Shown in pieces: positions 42,196-51,065 of a stretch of 64,000 bases of DNA. The position numbers were made by a program, and so were the translations under genes. Source of the DNA: Parvicella sp964387945 (GTDB lineage: Bacteria > Bacteroidota > Bacteroidia > Flavobacteriales_D > Parvicellaceae); the NCBI GenBank assembly GCA_964387945.1, contig CAYLYX010000008.1, positions 1-64,000 on the forward strand, in the 5' to 3' direction. The notes under the pieces were generated by a model. That model saw only the letters and a program-made list of their open reading frames with translations. It was not told where the DNA came from and did not search any database. How positions within the stretch are numbered: the stretch's first letter is position 1; every line of letters starts with the position of its first letter.

Positions 42196-42203
42196 CGAAA
42201 TTA
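42196..42203 (-). promoter_or_regulatory. Putative -7 box TAATTTCG for OstA-like gene
   Basis: TAnnTTCG variant on the minus strand, 38 bases before the GTG start. An inverted repeat lies in the leader at 42169-42190. Confidence 0.35.
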
Positions 42204-42227
42204 ACGAAAATCGCGCAAGAATGTTGC

Positions 42228-42788
42228 TTAATCAATAATGTTCAAACGAAAAGAAGCTACCAGTCCAGATAGGCTGCTGTTATTTACTTTCATTTCTCTT
42301 ACATTGTTAATACTCATGTCGAGGGAGAGGTAAGTGGTGTTTGTAAAGTCTGCCTTTCTCAGGTCCATCTGCTCAAAAATACTTTGAGCGAATCTGCTTT
42401 CGCTGAAATTAACCCCTTTGGCATCCGATTGAATGAACTGCGCTCCTTCAAAATTGCAATTTGTAAAGGAAGATCGGGTTAGGTCGTTTTCTGCAAAGAA
42501 GGTAAAGCTCAAATCACAAGTATTGCAGTTAACGCCAAATAAAAATGGATTGATGTCCTCAAAGCTAACACCAGTCAACTTACAATCCTCTAATTCACAC
42601 TCCTGAAAAGTAGTTTGATTGAGGCTAACATTACTCAAATTGCAGTTTTCGAACTGGCAGTCTTCAAACTTAAAAAAAGCCAAAGAAACTTTCGTAAAAT
42701 CACAGTTTAAAAATGTGCAAACTTCATAAGTGCCCTTTTCTAATTGTTCAAACTTGATGTTTTCAAAAACTTGATTCTCAACAATCAC
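42228..42788 (-). CDS. Pentapeptide-repeat protein (Qnr/MfpA-type fold)
   Basis: A 186-residue protein starting with a GTG overlapping the purA stop by one base (TAGTG). It is made of pentapeptide repeats (CTFLNCDFTKVSL, FKFEDCQFENCNLSNVSL, ECELEDCKLTGVSF in pieces) with Phe/Leu every fifth residue, which fold into a right-handed quadrilateral beta-helix. Two blocks are separated by a short loop (INPFLFGVNC), and the C-terminus (MSINNVREMKVNNSSLSG) resembles Qnr-like dimer ends. The shape mimics DNA, and relatives protect gyrase from quinolones, but I cannot say whether this one does. It is the last gene of the fur-STAS-purA run. Confidence 0.85.
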   Translation of the reverse strand: MIVENQVFENIKFEQLEKGTYEVCTFLNCDFTKVSLAFFKFEDCQFENCNLSNVSLNQTTFQECELEDCKLTGVSFEDINPFLFGVNCNTCDLSFTFFAENDLTRSSFTNCNFEGAQFIQSDAKGVNFSESRFAQSIFEQMDLRKADFTNTTYLSLDMSINNVREMKVNNSSLSGLVASFRLNIID

Positions 42789-44068
42789 TATAGCGCCAAT
42801 TCTTTTCGATGAATGGTCTGCTTTCGATCCGGTCCTACGGACACAATTGAAATCGGAACTTCTAACATTTTCTCTAAATAATCGATGTATTCGATCAGTT
42901 TTTGAGGTAATGCATCGTCATCTGTCAATTGGGTAAGATCTGTTTGCCATCCCTCCAATTCCTCATAAACTGGTGTGATGTTTTTGTCATTGATGGTGTA
43001 AGGGAAGTAGTCGATCTGCTCTCCTTCGTAGTTGTAGTGCGTACAAACCTTGATTTTTTCAAATGAATCCAGTACATCTCCTTTCATCATGGCCAACTCG
43101 GTAACCCCGTTGATCATGATGGCATATTTTAAAGCTGGAATATCAATCCACCCACATCTACGTTCTCTTCCTGTTGTAGCTCCAAACTCATGCCCGATTT
43201 GACGAATTCTTTCACCAGTTTCATTGTCTTCTTCCGTAGGAAATGGACCACTACCTACTCGAGTACAATACGCCTTGAAAATTCCAATTACATTTTGAAT
43301 TTTTGTTGGTGCTACACCCAATCCAGTGCATGTTCCAGCTGTAACCGTATTAGAGGAAGTTACGAATGGGTACGTTCCAAAATCAACATCTAGCAAGGTT
43401 CCTTGAGCTCCTTCGGCAAGAATTTTCTTGCCAGCTTTTATGGCATCGTTGAGGTAGTGCTCGCTATCAATTGGAGTGAGCGATTTTAGTGTCTCAATTC
43501 CCTCAAAAAATGGAGCTTCTAACTCGCTTAAGTCATAATCAAAATCATAATTACTCAAGATGTTCTTGTGCTTCTCAACTAAGGCTTCGTACATTTCTTT
43601 AAAGTTGGTCCCAAAGACATCACCAACGCGCAATCCATTTCTACCCGTCTTGTCCATATAAGTTGGTCCGATTCCTTTTAGGGTTGAACCAATTTTTGCC
43701 TTACCCTTAGAAATTTCAGAAGCTTTGTCCAGTAATTTGTGCGTAGGAAGAATGAGGTGAGCTTTTCTGGAAATCAGTAGCTGTTCATTTACCTTCACGT
43801 TTCTGTCGATCAGCTTATCAATTTCTTGTTTGAGAATAACGGGATCAATCACAACTCCGTTACCCACAATGTTTTTCACTCCCTGATGGAAAATCCCGGA
43901 AGGGATAGTATGGAGAACATGTTTAATGCCTTCGAATTCAAGCGTGTGTCCTGCGTTAGGCCCACCTTGAAAGCGCGCAATGATGTCGTACTTTGGAGTT
44001 AAAACATCTACAATTTTCCCTTTTCCTTCATCTCCCCATTGAAGACCTAATAGAACATCTACAGCCAT
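42788..44068 (-). CDS. purA: Adenylosuccinate synthetase
   Basis: A 426-residue enzyme making adenylosuccinate from IMP and aspartate with GTP in AMP synthesis. Conserved segments are present: LGLQWGDEGKGKIVD (P-loop-like, catalytic Asp and His region), GGPNAGHT, VGNGVVIDP, GIGPTYMDK, EGAQGTLLDVDFGTYPFVTSSNT in pieces, TTGRERRCGWID and SVGPDRKQTI. Full length and intact. Ten bases separate it from the upstream STAS gene and it overlaps the pentapeptide gene by one base. Confidence 0.96.
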   Translation of the reverse strand: MAVDVLLGLQWGDEGKGKIVDVLTPKYDIIARFQGGPNAGHTLEFEGIKHVLHTIPSGIFHQGVKNIVGNGVVIDPVILKQEIDKLIDRNVKVNEQLLISRKAHLILPTHKLLDKASEISKGKAKIGSTLKGIGPTYMDKTGRNGLRVGDVFGTNFKEMYEALVEKHKNILSNYDFDYDLSELEAPFFEGIETLKSLTPIDSEHYLNDAIKAGKKILAEGAQGTLLDVDFGTYPFVTSSNTVTAGTCTGLGVAPTKIQNVIGIFKAYCTRVGSGPFPTEEDNETGERIRQIGHEFGATTGRERRCGWIDIPALKYAIMINGVTELAMMKGDVLDSFEKIKVCTHYNYEGEQIDYFPYTINDKNITPVYEELEGWQTDLTQLTDDDALPQKLIEYIDYLEKMLEVPISIVSVGPDRKQTIHRKELAL

Positions 44069-44077
44069 TGGATTATA

Positions 44078-44461
44078 TTAATTTTGTTTGATTTGTCTAA
44101 ATTGATTTTTCGCTTCTTCCAGCGTATCTGTTGTAGTTATTACGCTGCTCAGCTTAGTAATAACCAATAAATTCTTTACTTTTTCATTGATGCCAAAGAT
44201 GACCATTTCTCCTCCTTGGGTTCGAGTTTTTGTTAAAATCGAGATTAGGCAGTTCAGTCCACTACTATTAATGTAGTCCACGCCAGAAAGGTCTAAAATT
44301 ACAAGGTTTCTTTCTGGAGAAAGTTCACCAATTACGGCACTTGTCAACTCACTCGAAGTTGTTTGATCAATGATTTTACCGTCTAACTTAACCAGTAATA
44401 CTGTATTGTCTAATGGATTGAAAGAAATATTCAAACTGGTTTTATTTTCGTTTTCTGGCAT
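44078..44461 (-). CDS. STAS-domain protein (anti-anti-sigma-like)
   Basis: From the ATG at 44461 the product has about 127 residues and is a single STAS domain: LVKLDGKIIDQTTS at its start, then the core LVILDLSGVDYINSSGLNCLISILTKTRT in pieces, with the conserved phosphorylatable serine region NSSGL, followed by GINEKVKNLLVI and ITKLSSVI. In Bacillus the same fold (SpoIIAA/RsbV) binds an anti-sigma kinase. No cognate kinase is in the window. It overlaps the end of the Fur-family gene by 20 bp, indicating co-expression with that regulator and purA. Confidence 0.88.
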   Translation of the reverse strand: MPENENKTSLNISFNPLDNTVLLVKLDGKIIDQTTSSELTSAVIGELSPERNLVILDLSGVDYINSSGLNCLISILTKTRTQGGEMVIFGINEKVKNLLVITKLSSVITTTDTLEEAKNQFRQIKQN

Positions 44462-44897
44462 AAAAGTATAAGGTGTGATCGGTGATGTCAAGGTCAAACA
44501 TTTCTTCTAGCGTAGACTTGATTTGTTGTATCCTAGGGTCGCAGAATTCAATGATTTCATCAGAACCGCTCAGGATAATGTGATCGTGCTGACGATACTC
44601 ATGTGACTTTTCAAATAGTGAAATGTTCTGACCAAACTGATGCTTTCTAACAAGTTGTGCATCAATCAAGAGTTCCATGGTGTTGTATAACGTTGCTCGA
44701 GAAACACGATACTTCTTTTCCTTCATTTTCACATACAACTGCTCGATGTCAAAATGACCAGGGTGACTGTAAATTTCATTGAGTATGGCAAAGCGTTCAG
44801 GTGTTTTTCGATGTCCTTTTTCCTGAAGATAATCGTTAAAAATAACCTTTACTTTGTCTTGAATATCAACTGTTTCAATATCTCCCTGTTCCTCCAT
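44442..44897 (-). CDS. Fur-family transcriptional regulator
   Basis: A 151-residue winged-helix regulator. The DNA-binding half shows KTPERFAILNEIYSHPGHFDIEQLY and VSRATLYNTMELLIDAQLV in pieces. The dimerisation half keeps the histidines (HEYRQHDHIIL) and IEFCDPRIQQI, but the CxxC of the structural zinc site, usually just after HDH, reads SGSD and no second CxxC follows at the C-terminus. The regulatory metal (Fe, Mn, Zn or peroxide-sensing Fe) cannot be assigned. It heads a run of tightly packed genes: STAS, purA and pentapeptide. A TAAATTTG box at 44930-44937 probably drives it. Confidence 0.88.
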   Translation of the reverse strand: MEEQGDIETVDIQDKVKVIFNDYLQEKGHRKTPERFAILNEIYSHPGHFDIEQLYVKMKEKKYRVSRATLYNTMELLIDAQLVRKHQFGQNISLFEKSHEYRQHDHIILSGSDEIIEFCDPRIQQIKSTLEEMFDLDITDHTLYFYARKRK

Positions 44898-44929
44898 ATA
44901 CGTGTCGCTAGAATTCCGAGACTAAACGA

Positions 44930-44937
44930 CAAATTTA
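44930..44937 (-). promoter_or_regulatory. Promoter -7 box TAAATTTG for fur-like operon
   Basis: Perfect TAnnTTTG match on the minus strand, 32 bases before the ATG at 44897. Confidence 0.5.
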
Positions 44938-45007
44938 ACGTATTTTGAAATGGTTGTGTGTGTGCAACACAGGAAGATTTCAATAAAAATTGATGTTTGT
45001 TAACATT

Positions 45008-47224
45008 TTAGGATTCTTCATCCATGTTCACACGATCGATTTTATTAATCCCTTCTACTTTCAGCAGTTTTTCAATAAGGATTGATAAGTGAATGGTGTC
45101 CGATATGAAAAGCATAATTCGTCCTTCGAAGATTCCGTCATTAGAATCAAATGAAATGGACTTCATATTTACATGTTCCTCAGCAGATATGATGGCTGTT
45201 ATCTTTTGGACAATTCCCACATTATCAATTCCCGAGAAGACAATCCCAGTGAGAAAGCTTTCTTGTTTTTGATTCGCCCATTTTGCGTTGATGACGCGAT
45301 AGGCATAGTTCGCAAGCATTGATTTTGCATTTGGACAATTTACTCGGTGTATTTTGATGCCGTCATTGATAGTCAGAAAACCGAATACTTTGTCCCCAGG
45401 TACTGGTTTGCAGCAAGGTGCAAGTGTATAGTCAAACTTTGTTTTTTCATCCCCAATGATAATTTGCTCCTTCTTGGCAACAACCTTAGAATATAAGTTC
45501 TCAAAGGTTTCTTTGATGGATCGGGTAATGGAAGAAGGATTTTTAAGTTTTCCTCCCTTTTGAACAAGTGATTTTAGCTTGCTTAAGTCAATTTTATCCT
45601 GTGCAATTTGATAGTATAAATCAGTATGCTCTTCTGCTCCGTAGAATTTAATGACTTCTTTTATGTTGTCTTCATTGAAGTCTACTTTTAAGCTGGAGAA
45701 TTTTCGTTCAAGCGTTTCTTTTCCTGCTGATGCCTGTTCTTTACGCTCTTCTTTAAGAGCGGATTTAATTTTTGAGCGAGCTTTACTAGTGACTACGTAG
45801 TTTAGCCAGTCTTCTTTTGGGATTTGCTTTTGCGATGTGATGATTTCAATTTGATCTCCACTTTTCAATTTATAGCTCAAGGGAACCAATTTGTGATTTA
45901 CCTTGGCACCGATACACTTTGCACCTACTTCACTATGGATTTCAAAGGCAAAATCAAGTGCAGTAGCATTAGAAGGCAACGTTCGAAGTTCTCCTTTGGG
46001 CGTAAAGACAAAAATTTCTTCGGCAAAAAGGTTCATTTTGAAATCATCGATAAAATCGAGTGCGTCTCCTTCTTTATTCTCGATGAGTTCTCGTATTTCA
46101 CTGATCCATTTGTCAAACCCACTGGCTTGCTCTTCATTTTCTTTGTACTTCCAATGCGCGGCTAATCCTTTTTCAGCAACCTCGTCCATACGTGAGGTTC
46201 TAATCTGGACCTCTACCCATTTTCCAGTAGGAGACATCACCGTGGTATGCAGGGATTCATAGCCGTTTTGTTTGGGGTGAGAAATCCAATCTCGCAAGCG
46301 CTCTGGATTGGGTTTATAGAAATCTGTAACGATAGAATAAACTTTCCAGCAGTCGGACTTTTCATTCTCAGGCTCGCTATCAATAATGATTCTTACGGCA
46401 AATAGGTCGTATATCTCCTCAAAAGGAACTTTCTTTTCGGTTATCTTTTTATAGATCGAATTGATCGATTTTGATCTGCTCTTTACGGTAAACTTCATTC
46501 CCTGAGCTTCGAGTACCGTTTCAATAGGATTGATAAACTTACGAATAAAGCGTTCTCTTACCTCTCTTGCTTTTTCCAATTTAGACTCAATCTCTTGGTA
46601 AATCTTAGGTTGCGTATGCTTTAATGATAGATCGTCTAATTCAGATTTGATGTTGTACAGTCCCAAGCGGTGGGCTAGAGGAGCGTAAAGAAAGGAAGTC
46701 TCACTTGCAATCTTCAATTTCTTATCATCTCGCATGGAGTCCAACGTTCGCATGTTGTGCAAACGATCTGCAATTTTCACAAGAATAACTCGAATATCCT
46801 CTGGTATGGTCAGGAGCATCTTGCGAAAATTTTCTGCTTGAGCAGACGTTTCCAAGTCAAAGACTCCAGAAAGCTTGGTCAATCCATCGATGATGTTTCT
46901 GCATTTCAGGGTGAACATCGACTCGATGTCATCCAAAGAGATGTCTGTATCTTCTACGGTATCGTGCAACAATGCACAGGCTACTGAGGTGGCTCCCAAC
47001 CCAATTTCTTCGGCACAAATTTTTGCAACTGCAATTGGGTGGAAAATGTAAGGCTCACCTGATTTTCTGCGCATTTCCTTATGCGCATCAACGGCAATCT
47101 CGAACGCTTTTCTCAAAAATTTGAGATCTTCATTCGTTAATTCTACCTTGATTGACTTAATTAAGTCTTTATAGGCAGCAAGAATTTGTTGTTTCTCTTT
47201 CTCGTGATCTATTTCCACCCGCAA
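45008..47224 (-). CDS. Bifunctional (p)ppGpp synthetase/hydrolase RelA/SpoT
   Basis: A 738-residue RSH enzyme controlling the stringent response. The hydrolase HD domain has HPIAVAKI, ALLHDTVEDTD (HD and ED pairs) and ADRLHNMRTLDSM. The synthetase follows with EIYDLFAVRIIID, SHPKQNGYESLHTTV and EVQIRT. A TGS domain (IFVFTPKGELRTLPSNATALDFAFEIHSEVG in pieces) and a C-terminal ACT domain complete the long bifunctional form. No ATG fits the start; the TTG at 47224 and the in-frame GTG at 47218 (MEIDHE) are candidates. A near-consensus TATCTTTA box is at 47241-47248. Confidence 0.94.
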   Translation of the reverse strand: MRVEIDHEKEKQQILAAYKDLIKSIKVELTNEDLKFLRKAFEIAVDAHKEMRRKSGEPYIFHPIAVAKICAEEIGLGATSVACALLHDTVEDTDISLDDIESMFTLKCRNIIDGLTKLSGVFDLETSAQAENFRKMLLTIPEDIRVILVKIADRLHNMRTLDSMRDDKKLKIASETSFLYAPLAHRLGLYNIKSELDDLSLKHTQPKIYQEIESKLEKAREVRERFIRKFINPIETVLEAQGMKFTVKSRSKSINSIYKKITEKKVPFEEIYDLFAVRIIIDSEPENEKSDCWKVYSIVTDFYKPNPERLRDWISHPKQNGYESLHTTVMSPTGKWVEVQIRTSRMDEVAEKGLAAHWKYKENEEQASGFDKWISEIRELIENKEGDALDFIDDFKMNLFAEEIFVFTPKGELRTLPSNATALDFAFEIHSEVGAKCIGAKVNHKLVPLSYKLKSGDQIEIITSQKQIPKEDWLNYVVTSKARSKIKSALKEERKEQASAGKETLERKFSSLKVDFNEDNIKEVIKFYGAEEHTDLYYQIAQDKIDLSKLKSLVQKGGKLKNPSSITRSIKETFENLYSKVVAKKEQIIIGDEKTKFDYTLAPCCKPVPGDKVFGFLTINDGIKIHRVNCPNAKSMLANYAYRVINAKWANQKQESFLTGIVFSGIDNVGIVQKITAIISAEEHVNMKSISFDSNDGIFEGRIMLFISDTIHLSILIEKLLKVEGINKIDRVNMDEES

Positions 47225-47278
47225 CTGTTTTCGTTTAGACTAAAGATAGTCAATTATTGCATCAGGAAAGAAGATTTT

Positions 47279-48556
47279 TTACTTCGCAGGCAAAATCTTG
47301 GCATTCACTTCTCCAAAACCAACTCTTACACCGTCTTTTTCGGCATAACCTCTCATCGTAACCGTGTCGCCATCTTGAATAAACTTGCGCTCAGAACCAT
47401 CTTTCATTTGAACTGTTTTAGTTCCTTTCCATGAAAGTTCGAGCATCGACCCATAGGCAGATTCGTCATTTCCTGAAATTGTACCAGAAGCCATCATGTC
47501 TCCACATTTGATGTTACACCCATTTACAGAATGATGCGCCAACTGTTGGTTCATGTTCCAGTACATGTGCTTGTAGTTACTTTTCGCAACAACAGTTTCT
47601 TCGCTGCTATCAGGAGTGATTCCTACCTCAAGATTGATGTCAATGTGCTTATTACCAGCGTACTCCAAATAAGGAAGGACTTTTGGCTCTTGATTGGGAC
47701 CGCTTGTTCTAAAGGGCTCCAACGCATCTAATGTTACGATCCAAGGAGACACGTGAGAGGCGAAGTTTTTCGCAAGAAATGGTCCTAACGGTACATATTC
47801 CCATTTCTGAATATCTCTAGCAGACCAATCGTTGAAAAGACACATCCCAAAAATGAAATCATCCGCTTCAGCCGTACTGATGGAATCGCCCAGTGCTTTT
47901 CCTTCATACGTAACAAATGCCATTTCTAGTTCAAAATCAAGTAATCTACAAGGTCCAAACACTGGAGGTTCGTCTGGGTTGGGGATGGTTTGTCCCTTCG
48001 GGCGGTGGAACGGAGTTCCTGAAACCACAATAGACGAAGCTCTACCGTGATATCCCACTGGAATGTGTTTCCAGTTGGGAAGCAGAGCATTGTCAGGATC
48101 TCTAAACATGCAGCCCACATTGTAGGCGTGTTGTTCACTTGAGTAGAAATCAGTATAATCTCCCACCTTTACAGGTAAGTGCATTTGACATTCGCTTTGC
48201 GCAAACAAGATCTGATCTACATGACTTTTGTTAGTTTGTAGCTCTTGATTATCAGTGCTAAAAAGCGATGCGATTCTATTTCTTAGTTGACGAGTGGCCA
48301 TTTTGCCTCGCATCATCAAGTTATTGAGGTAATCTGATTCAAAATCTCCACCCTCAAAAGGAAGTTCATTTAAATAACCCAATTCAAACAGTTGGTATAG
48401 GTCAATCACCTGATCACCAATTGCTACGCCCACTCTTTTGTTAGAAGAGGAGTAAGTTGAAAAAATACCGAATGGCAAGTTCTGAATAGGAAAATCAGAG
48501 TTTGCAGGTACGTTAATCCATGAAGTTAATTTTGGGTTATTTGCCGTAATTTCCAT
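47279..48556 (-). CDS. fahA: Fumarylacetoacetase
   Basis: A 425-residue enzyme for the last step of tyrosine breakdown, yielding fumarate and acetoacetate. Family landmarks: FGIFSTYSSSNKRVGVAIGD near the N-terminus, DFYSSEQHAYNVGCMFR, PVGYHGRASSIVVSGT, DFELEMAFV, FNDWSARDIQKWEYVPLGPFLAKNF in pieces, ending GFGEVNAKI. Catalytic and metal residues in the DFYSSEQHA and E-x-E regions are intact. It lies 7 bp after glyA in the same direction, so they are co-transcribed, though no other tyrosine gene is nearby. Confidence 0.94.
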   Translation of the reverse strand: MEITANNPKLTSWINVPANSDFPIQNLPFGIFSTYSSSNKRVGVAIGDQVIDLYQLFELGYLNELPFEGGDFESDYLNNLMMRGKMATRQLRNRIASLFSTDNQELQTNKSHVDQILFAQSECQMHLPVKVGDYTDFYSSEQHAYNVGCMFRDPDNALLPNWKHIPVGYHGRASSIVVSGTPFHRPKGQTIPNPDEPPVFGPCRLLDFELEMAFVTYEGKALGDSISTAEADDFIFGMCLFNDWSARDIQKWEYVPLGPFLAKNFASHVSPWIVTLDALEPFRTSGPNQEPKVLPYLEYAGNKHIDINLEVGITPDSSEETVVAKSNYKHMYWNMNQQLAHHSVNGCNIKCGDMMASGTISGNDESAYGSMLELSWKGTKTVQMKDGSERKFIQDGDTVTMRGYAEKDGVRVGFGEVNAKILPAK

Positions 48557-48563
48557 AATAATT

Positions 48564-49838
48564 TTAAGCGTTAAATAAAGGTTTGTTTTTCATTAATTCG
48601 ATTACTTGATGTCCAACTTTTTCAATGGTGTCATCATTCGTTGAGTTGAGGATTACCTGATCGATAAGATCAACAATCGTTGTGATTTCAGTCTTACTCA
48701 CTCCGCGGGTAGTCAAGGCAGGAGTTCCCAAGCGAATCCCACTTGTTACAAAAGGAGATTCCGTATCAAAAGGAACCATGTTTTTGTTGGTTGTAATATG
48801 AGCTTTCACCAACGCATTTTCAGCATCTTTTCCAGTGATGTTTTTACTTCTGAGGTCAACGAGGATACAATGGTTGTCTGTTCCACCTGAAATTACTTCA
48901 AATCCTCGGCTAACTAATTCACCAGCCATATGTTTGGCATTTTCTATGACAGTTTCTCCATAGGTTTTGAAATCATCGCTAAGCGCCTCTCCGAAGGCTA
49001 CGGCTTTAGCAGCAATCACATGCTCCAAAGGACCACCTTGCGTACCTGGGAAAACGGCTGCATCCAAAAGCGAAGACATCATTCTGGTTTTTCCATTCTT
49101 TAATTGGATTCCAAAAGGGTTTTCAAAGTCTTGTCCCATCATGATTACACCACCTCTTGGACCTCTCAAGGTTTTGTGGGTAGTGGTAGATACAATGTGA
49201 CAATGTTTTATTGGGTCATTTAATAGACCTTTAGCAATGAGTCCAGCCGGGTGAGAAATATCTGCAAATAGAAAGGCACCCACTTCATCTGCAATTTCAC
49301 GAAGTGTTGCATAATCCCAGTCTCTAGAGTAAGCAGAAGCACCGCAGATGATCATCTTAGGTTTTTCTCTTTTTGCTGTATCTCTGATCTTATCAAAATC
49401 GATGGTGCCAGTCTCTTTCTCTACACCGTAGAAAGAGGTGTCATACAACTTACCACTAAAGTTTACAGGTGATCCATGCGTAAGATGTCCGCCATGAGAC
49501 AAGTCAAAACCAAGTACTTTTTCGCCAGGTTTAAGACATGCCAAATAAACGGCTGCATTAGCTTGTGAACCAGAGTGAGGCTGAACGTTGGCCCAAGAAG
49601 CACCAAACAGTTCTTTCAAACGGTCGATGGCCAATTGTTCAATTTGATCAACCACTTCACAGCCTCCATAATAACGTTTAAAAGGAAGTCCTTCAGCATA
49701 CTTATTGGTAAGGATAGACCCCATGGCCTGCATTACGTTGTCACTCACAAAGTTTTCAGATGCAATTAGCTCGACACCATTACTTTGACGCTCCCGTTCT
49801 TTCTCGATTAATTCGAATACTTCTCTGTCCTGATTCAT
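48564..49838 (-). CDS. glyA: Serine hydroxymethyltransferase
   Basis: A 424-residue PLP enzyme exchanging serine and glycine with tetrahydrofolate. N-terminal NGVELIASENFVS and GYPGKRYYGG-like LPFKRYYGGCEVVD, then PHSGSQANAAVYLA, the SHGGHLTHG loop and the PLP lysine in VSTTTHKTLRGPRGGVIM are present. Complete length. A TACCTTTG box lies at 49865-49872. It leads into the fumarylacetoacetase gene. Confidence 0.96.
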   Translation of the reverse strand: MNQDREVFELIEKERERQSNGVELIASENFVSDNVMQAMGSILTNKYAEGLPFKRYYGGCEVVDQIEQLAIDRLKELFGASWANVQPHSGSQANAAVYLACLKPGEKVLGFDLSHGGHLTHGSPVNFSGKLYDTSFYGVEKETGTIDFDKIRDTAKREKPKMIICGASAYSRDWDYATLREIADEVGAFLFADISHPAGLIAKGLLNDPIKHCHIVSTTTHKTLRGPRGGVIMMGQDFENPFGIQLKNGKTRMMSSLLDAAVFPGTQGGPLEHVIAAKAVAFGEALSDDFKTYGETVIENAKHMAGELVSRGFEVISGGTDNHCILVDLRSKNITGKDAENALVKAHITTNKNMVPFDTESPFVTSGIRLGTPALTTRGVSKTEITTIVDLIDQVILNSTNDDTIEKVGHQVIELMKNKPLFNA

Positions 49839-49864
49839 TGTTTTTTTAGAATTGAATAGGACGG

Positions 49865-49872
49865 CAAAGGTA
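49865..49872 (-). promoter_or_regulatory. Promoter -7 box TACCTTTG for glyA
   Basis: Perfect TAnnTTTG match on the minus strand, 26 bases before the glyA ATG. Confidence 0.5.
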
Positions 49873-49873
49873 G

Positions 49874-50521
49874 TTATTCATTTGATTTTAGCTCATGAGA
49901 AGAAAGGTAAATTTTGAATCCTAAAATACTGAGTAGGGTGGGTAGGCTTGATTCCAAAAAGTGACCTATTTCCATCGCGACTAGGTAGATTTTGTTCTTC
50001 ATACTCACGGACCACTCAAAGAAATAAAACCCGAAAACGAAACTCATGGCAAGTATTCCCAATCCATAGAGTAAAAGAGTGTATGGAAAAGTGTTGTGAC
50101 TAGGGTAGACTAATTTGAGGATTAAGATAGAGATGAACCCGTAAGTTAGAAGGAAAAGTGCTGAAGCCACATATTTTAGTTTGTAGATTGCATTTGAAGA
50201 AGCGTCTCCAAGAAAGGATTTCATCCAACTATCTGTTCCGTCAATGTATTTATCTGGTGAACCACCTTGTTCAATCAGGTATTGATATTCCATCCGGAAC
50301 GTGAGGTTCTGAAAAACGTAAATTCTTAGGAAATCGAGGTAAAAGATAAATCCTATAAGGAGGATCAGCAGGGCTATTCTTACGTTTCTGTTTATGCTGG
50401 GTTTGATTCCTAAGTCAAGTCGAAGAGACTTTATCTTCTTGTTCCAGACAGCAACGAATACGTAAGAAAGTGCTCCGACTAAAAGTACAGCTATTAAACC
50501 TATATAATTATTGTGAAACAC
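49874..50521 (-). CDS. Exosortase F-associated membrane protein
   Basis: A 215-residue membrane protein with about six hydrophobic helices. Start is a GTG at 50521 (MFHNNY), overlapping the exosortase stop by 14 bp. An internal segment (LDFLRIYVFQNLTFRMEYQY, then EQGGSPDKYIDGTDSWM in pieces) between the second and third helix is the part I associate with the family found beside XrtF genes in Flavobacteriia. Partner function is unknown; it presumably assists sorting or processing of the exosortase substrate. No catalytic residues are recognised. Confidence 0.82.
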   Translation of the reverse strand: MFHNNYIGLIAVLLVGALSYVFVAVWNKKIKSLRLDLGIKPSINRNVRIALLILLIGFIFYLDFLRIYVFQNLTFRMEYQYLIEQGGSPDKYIDGTDSWMKSFLGDASSNAIYKLKYVASALFLLTYGFISILILKLVYPSHNTFPYTLLLYGLGILAMSFVFGFYFFEWSVSMKNKIYLVAMEIGHFLESSLPTLLSILGFKIYLSSHELKSNE

Positions 50522-51062
50522 TAACTTTCTTGAGGTTAATACTAGAGAATTTCTGCACCCAAATGTACCACATCAAGAAAATAATTCCATAGATCAGTAC
50601 CTGAAAAGTCACGTTGTGATTGAAGTCAAGATATTGTGGCCATTTTGCTTCAATAATGGTTAGAGCAGATACTCTCAGTGTGTTAGCAATATGGATAATG
50701 ACAACACCCATCGGGATATACCACAGCTTGGGTTTCCAAGGTCCTGGGAAAGCGATGAGAAAAATAGAAAATAGGCCCATCACCTTAATGCCGTTACAGG
50801 GCTCTCCGATCCAGGTTCCGTGCGTTGGACCAAAATCAGTTATTTTCGCAATCACGAGATCGCGCGTCACTTCAACCGTAGTTGAATAACCAAAAATCTC
50901 TGTAAAAAGATTGGCATGTTTCGCAAGAAGCAGAGATACTTCGTGTTCAACATCTCCTGGAAAAATGGTGTACAAGTTTTCGTAAAACGAGAACCACAAC
51001 ACAAGCAGAAGCGTAAATAATAAGATAAAGCGAACAAAAGGGTTTTTCCAAAGTTCCTTCAT
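50508..51062 (-). CDS. xrtF: Exosortase XrtF-like membrane cysteine transpeptidase
   Basis: A 184-residue protein with five or so membrane helices. The exosortase catalytic triad is visible: Cys89 in GEPCNGIKVM, Arg130 in NTLRVSAL and His149 in FNHNVTFQ. These residues occur in the standard order and at the external ends of helices. Exosortases recognise a short C-terminal signal followed by a membrane helix and basic residues, cleave it and probably transfer the protein to a cell-surface acceptor. The length is short, as for XrtF. Immediately upstream (3 bp) is a small protein carrying a matching C-terminal signal, and downstream the associated membrane protein. Confidence 0.87.
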   Translation of the reverse strand: MKELWKNPFVRFILLFTLLLVLWFSFYENLYTIFPGDVEHEVSLLLAKHANLFTEIFGYSTTVEVTRDLVIAKITDFGPTHGTWIGEPCNGIKVMGLFSIFLIAFPGPWKPKLWYIPMGVVIIHIANTLRVSALTIIEAKWPQYLDFNHNVTFQVLIYGIIFLMWYIWVQKFSSINLKKVSVSQ

Positions 51063-51065
51063 AGG

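Noticed and set aside
44940..45007. GTTG-TG-repeat-CAAC hairpin as a terminator after RelA/SpoT
   Set aside because: The stem is only 4 bp plus wobble pairs, with no T tract in the right place.
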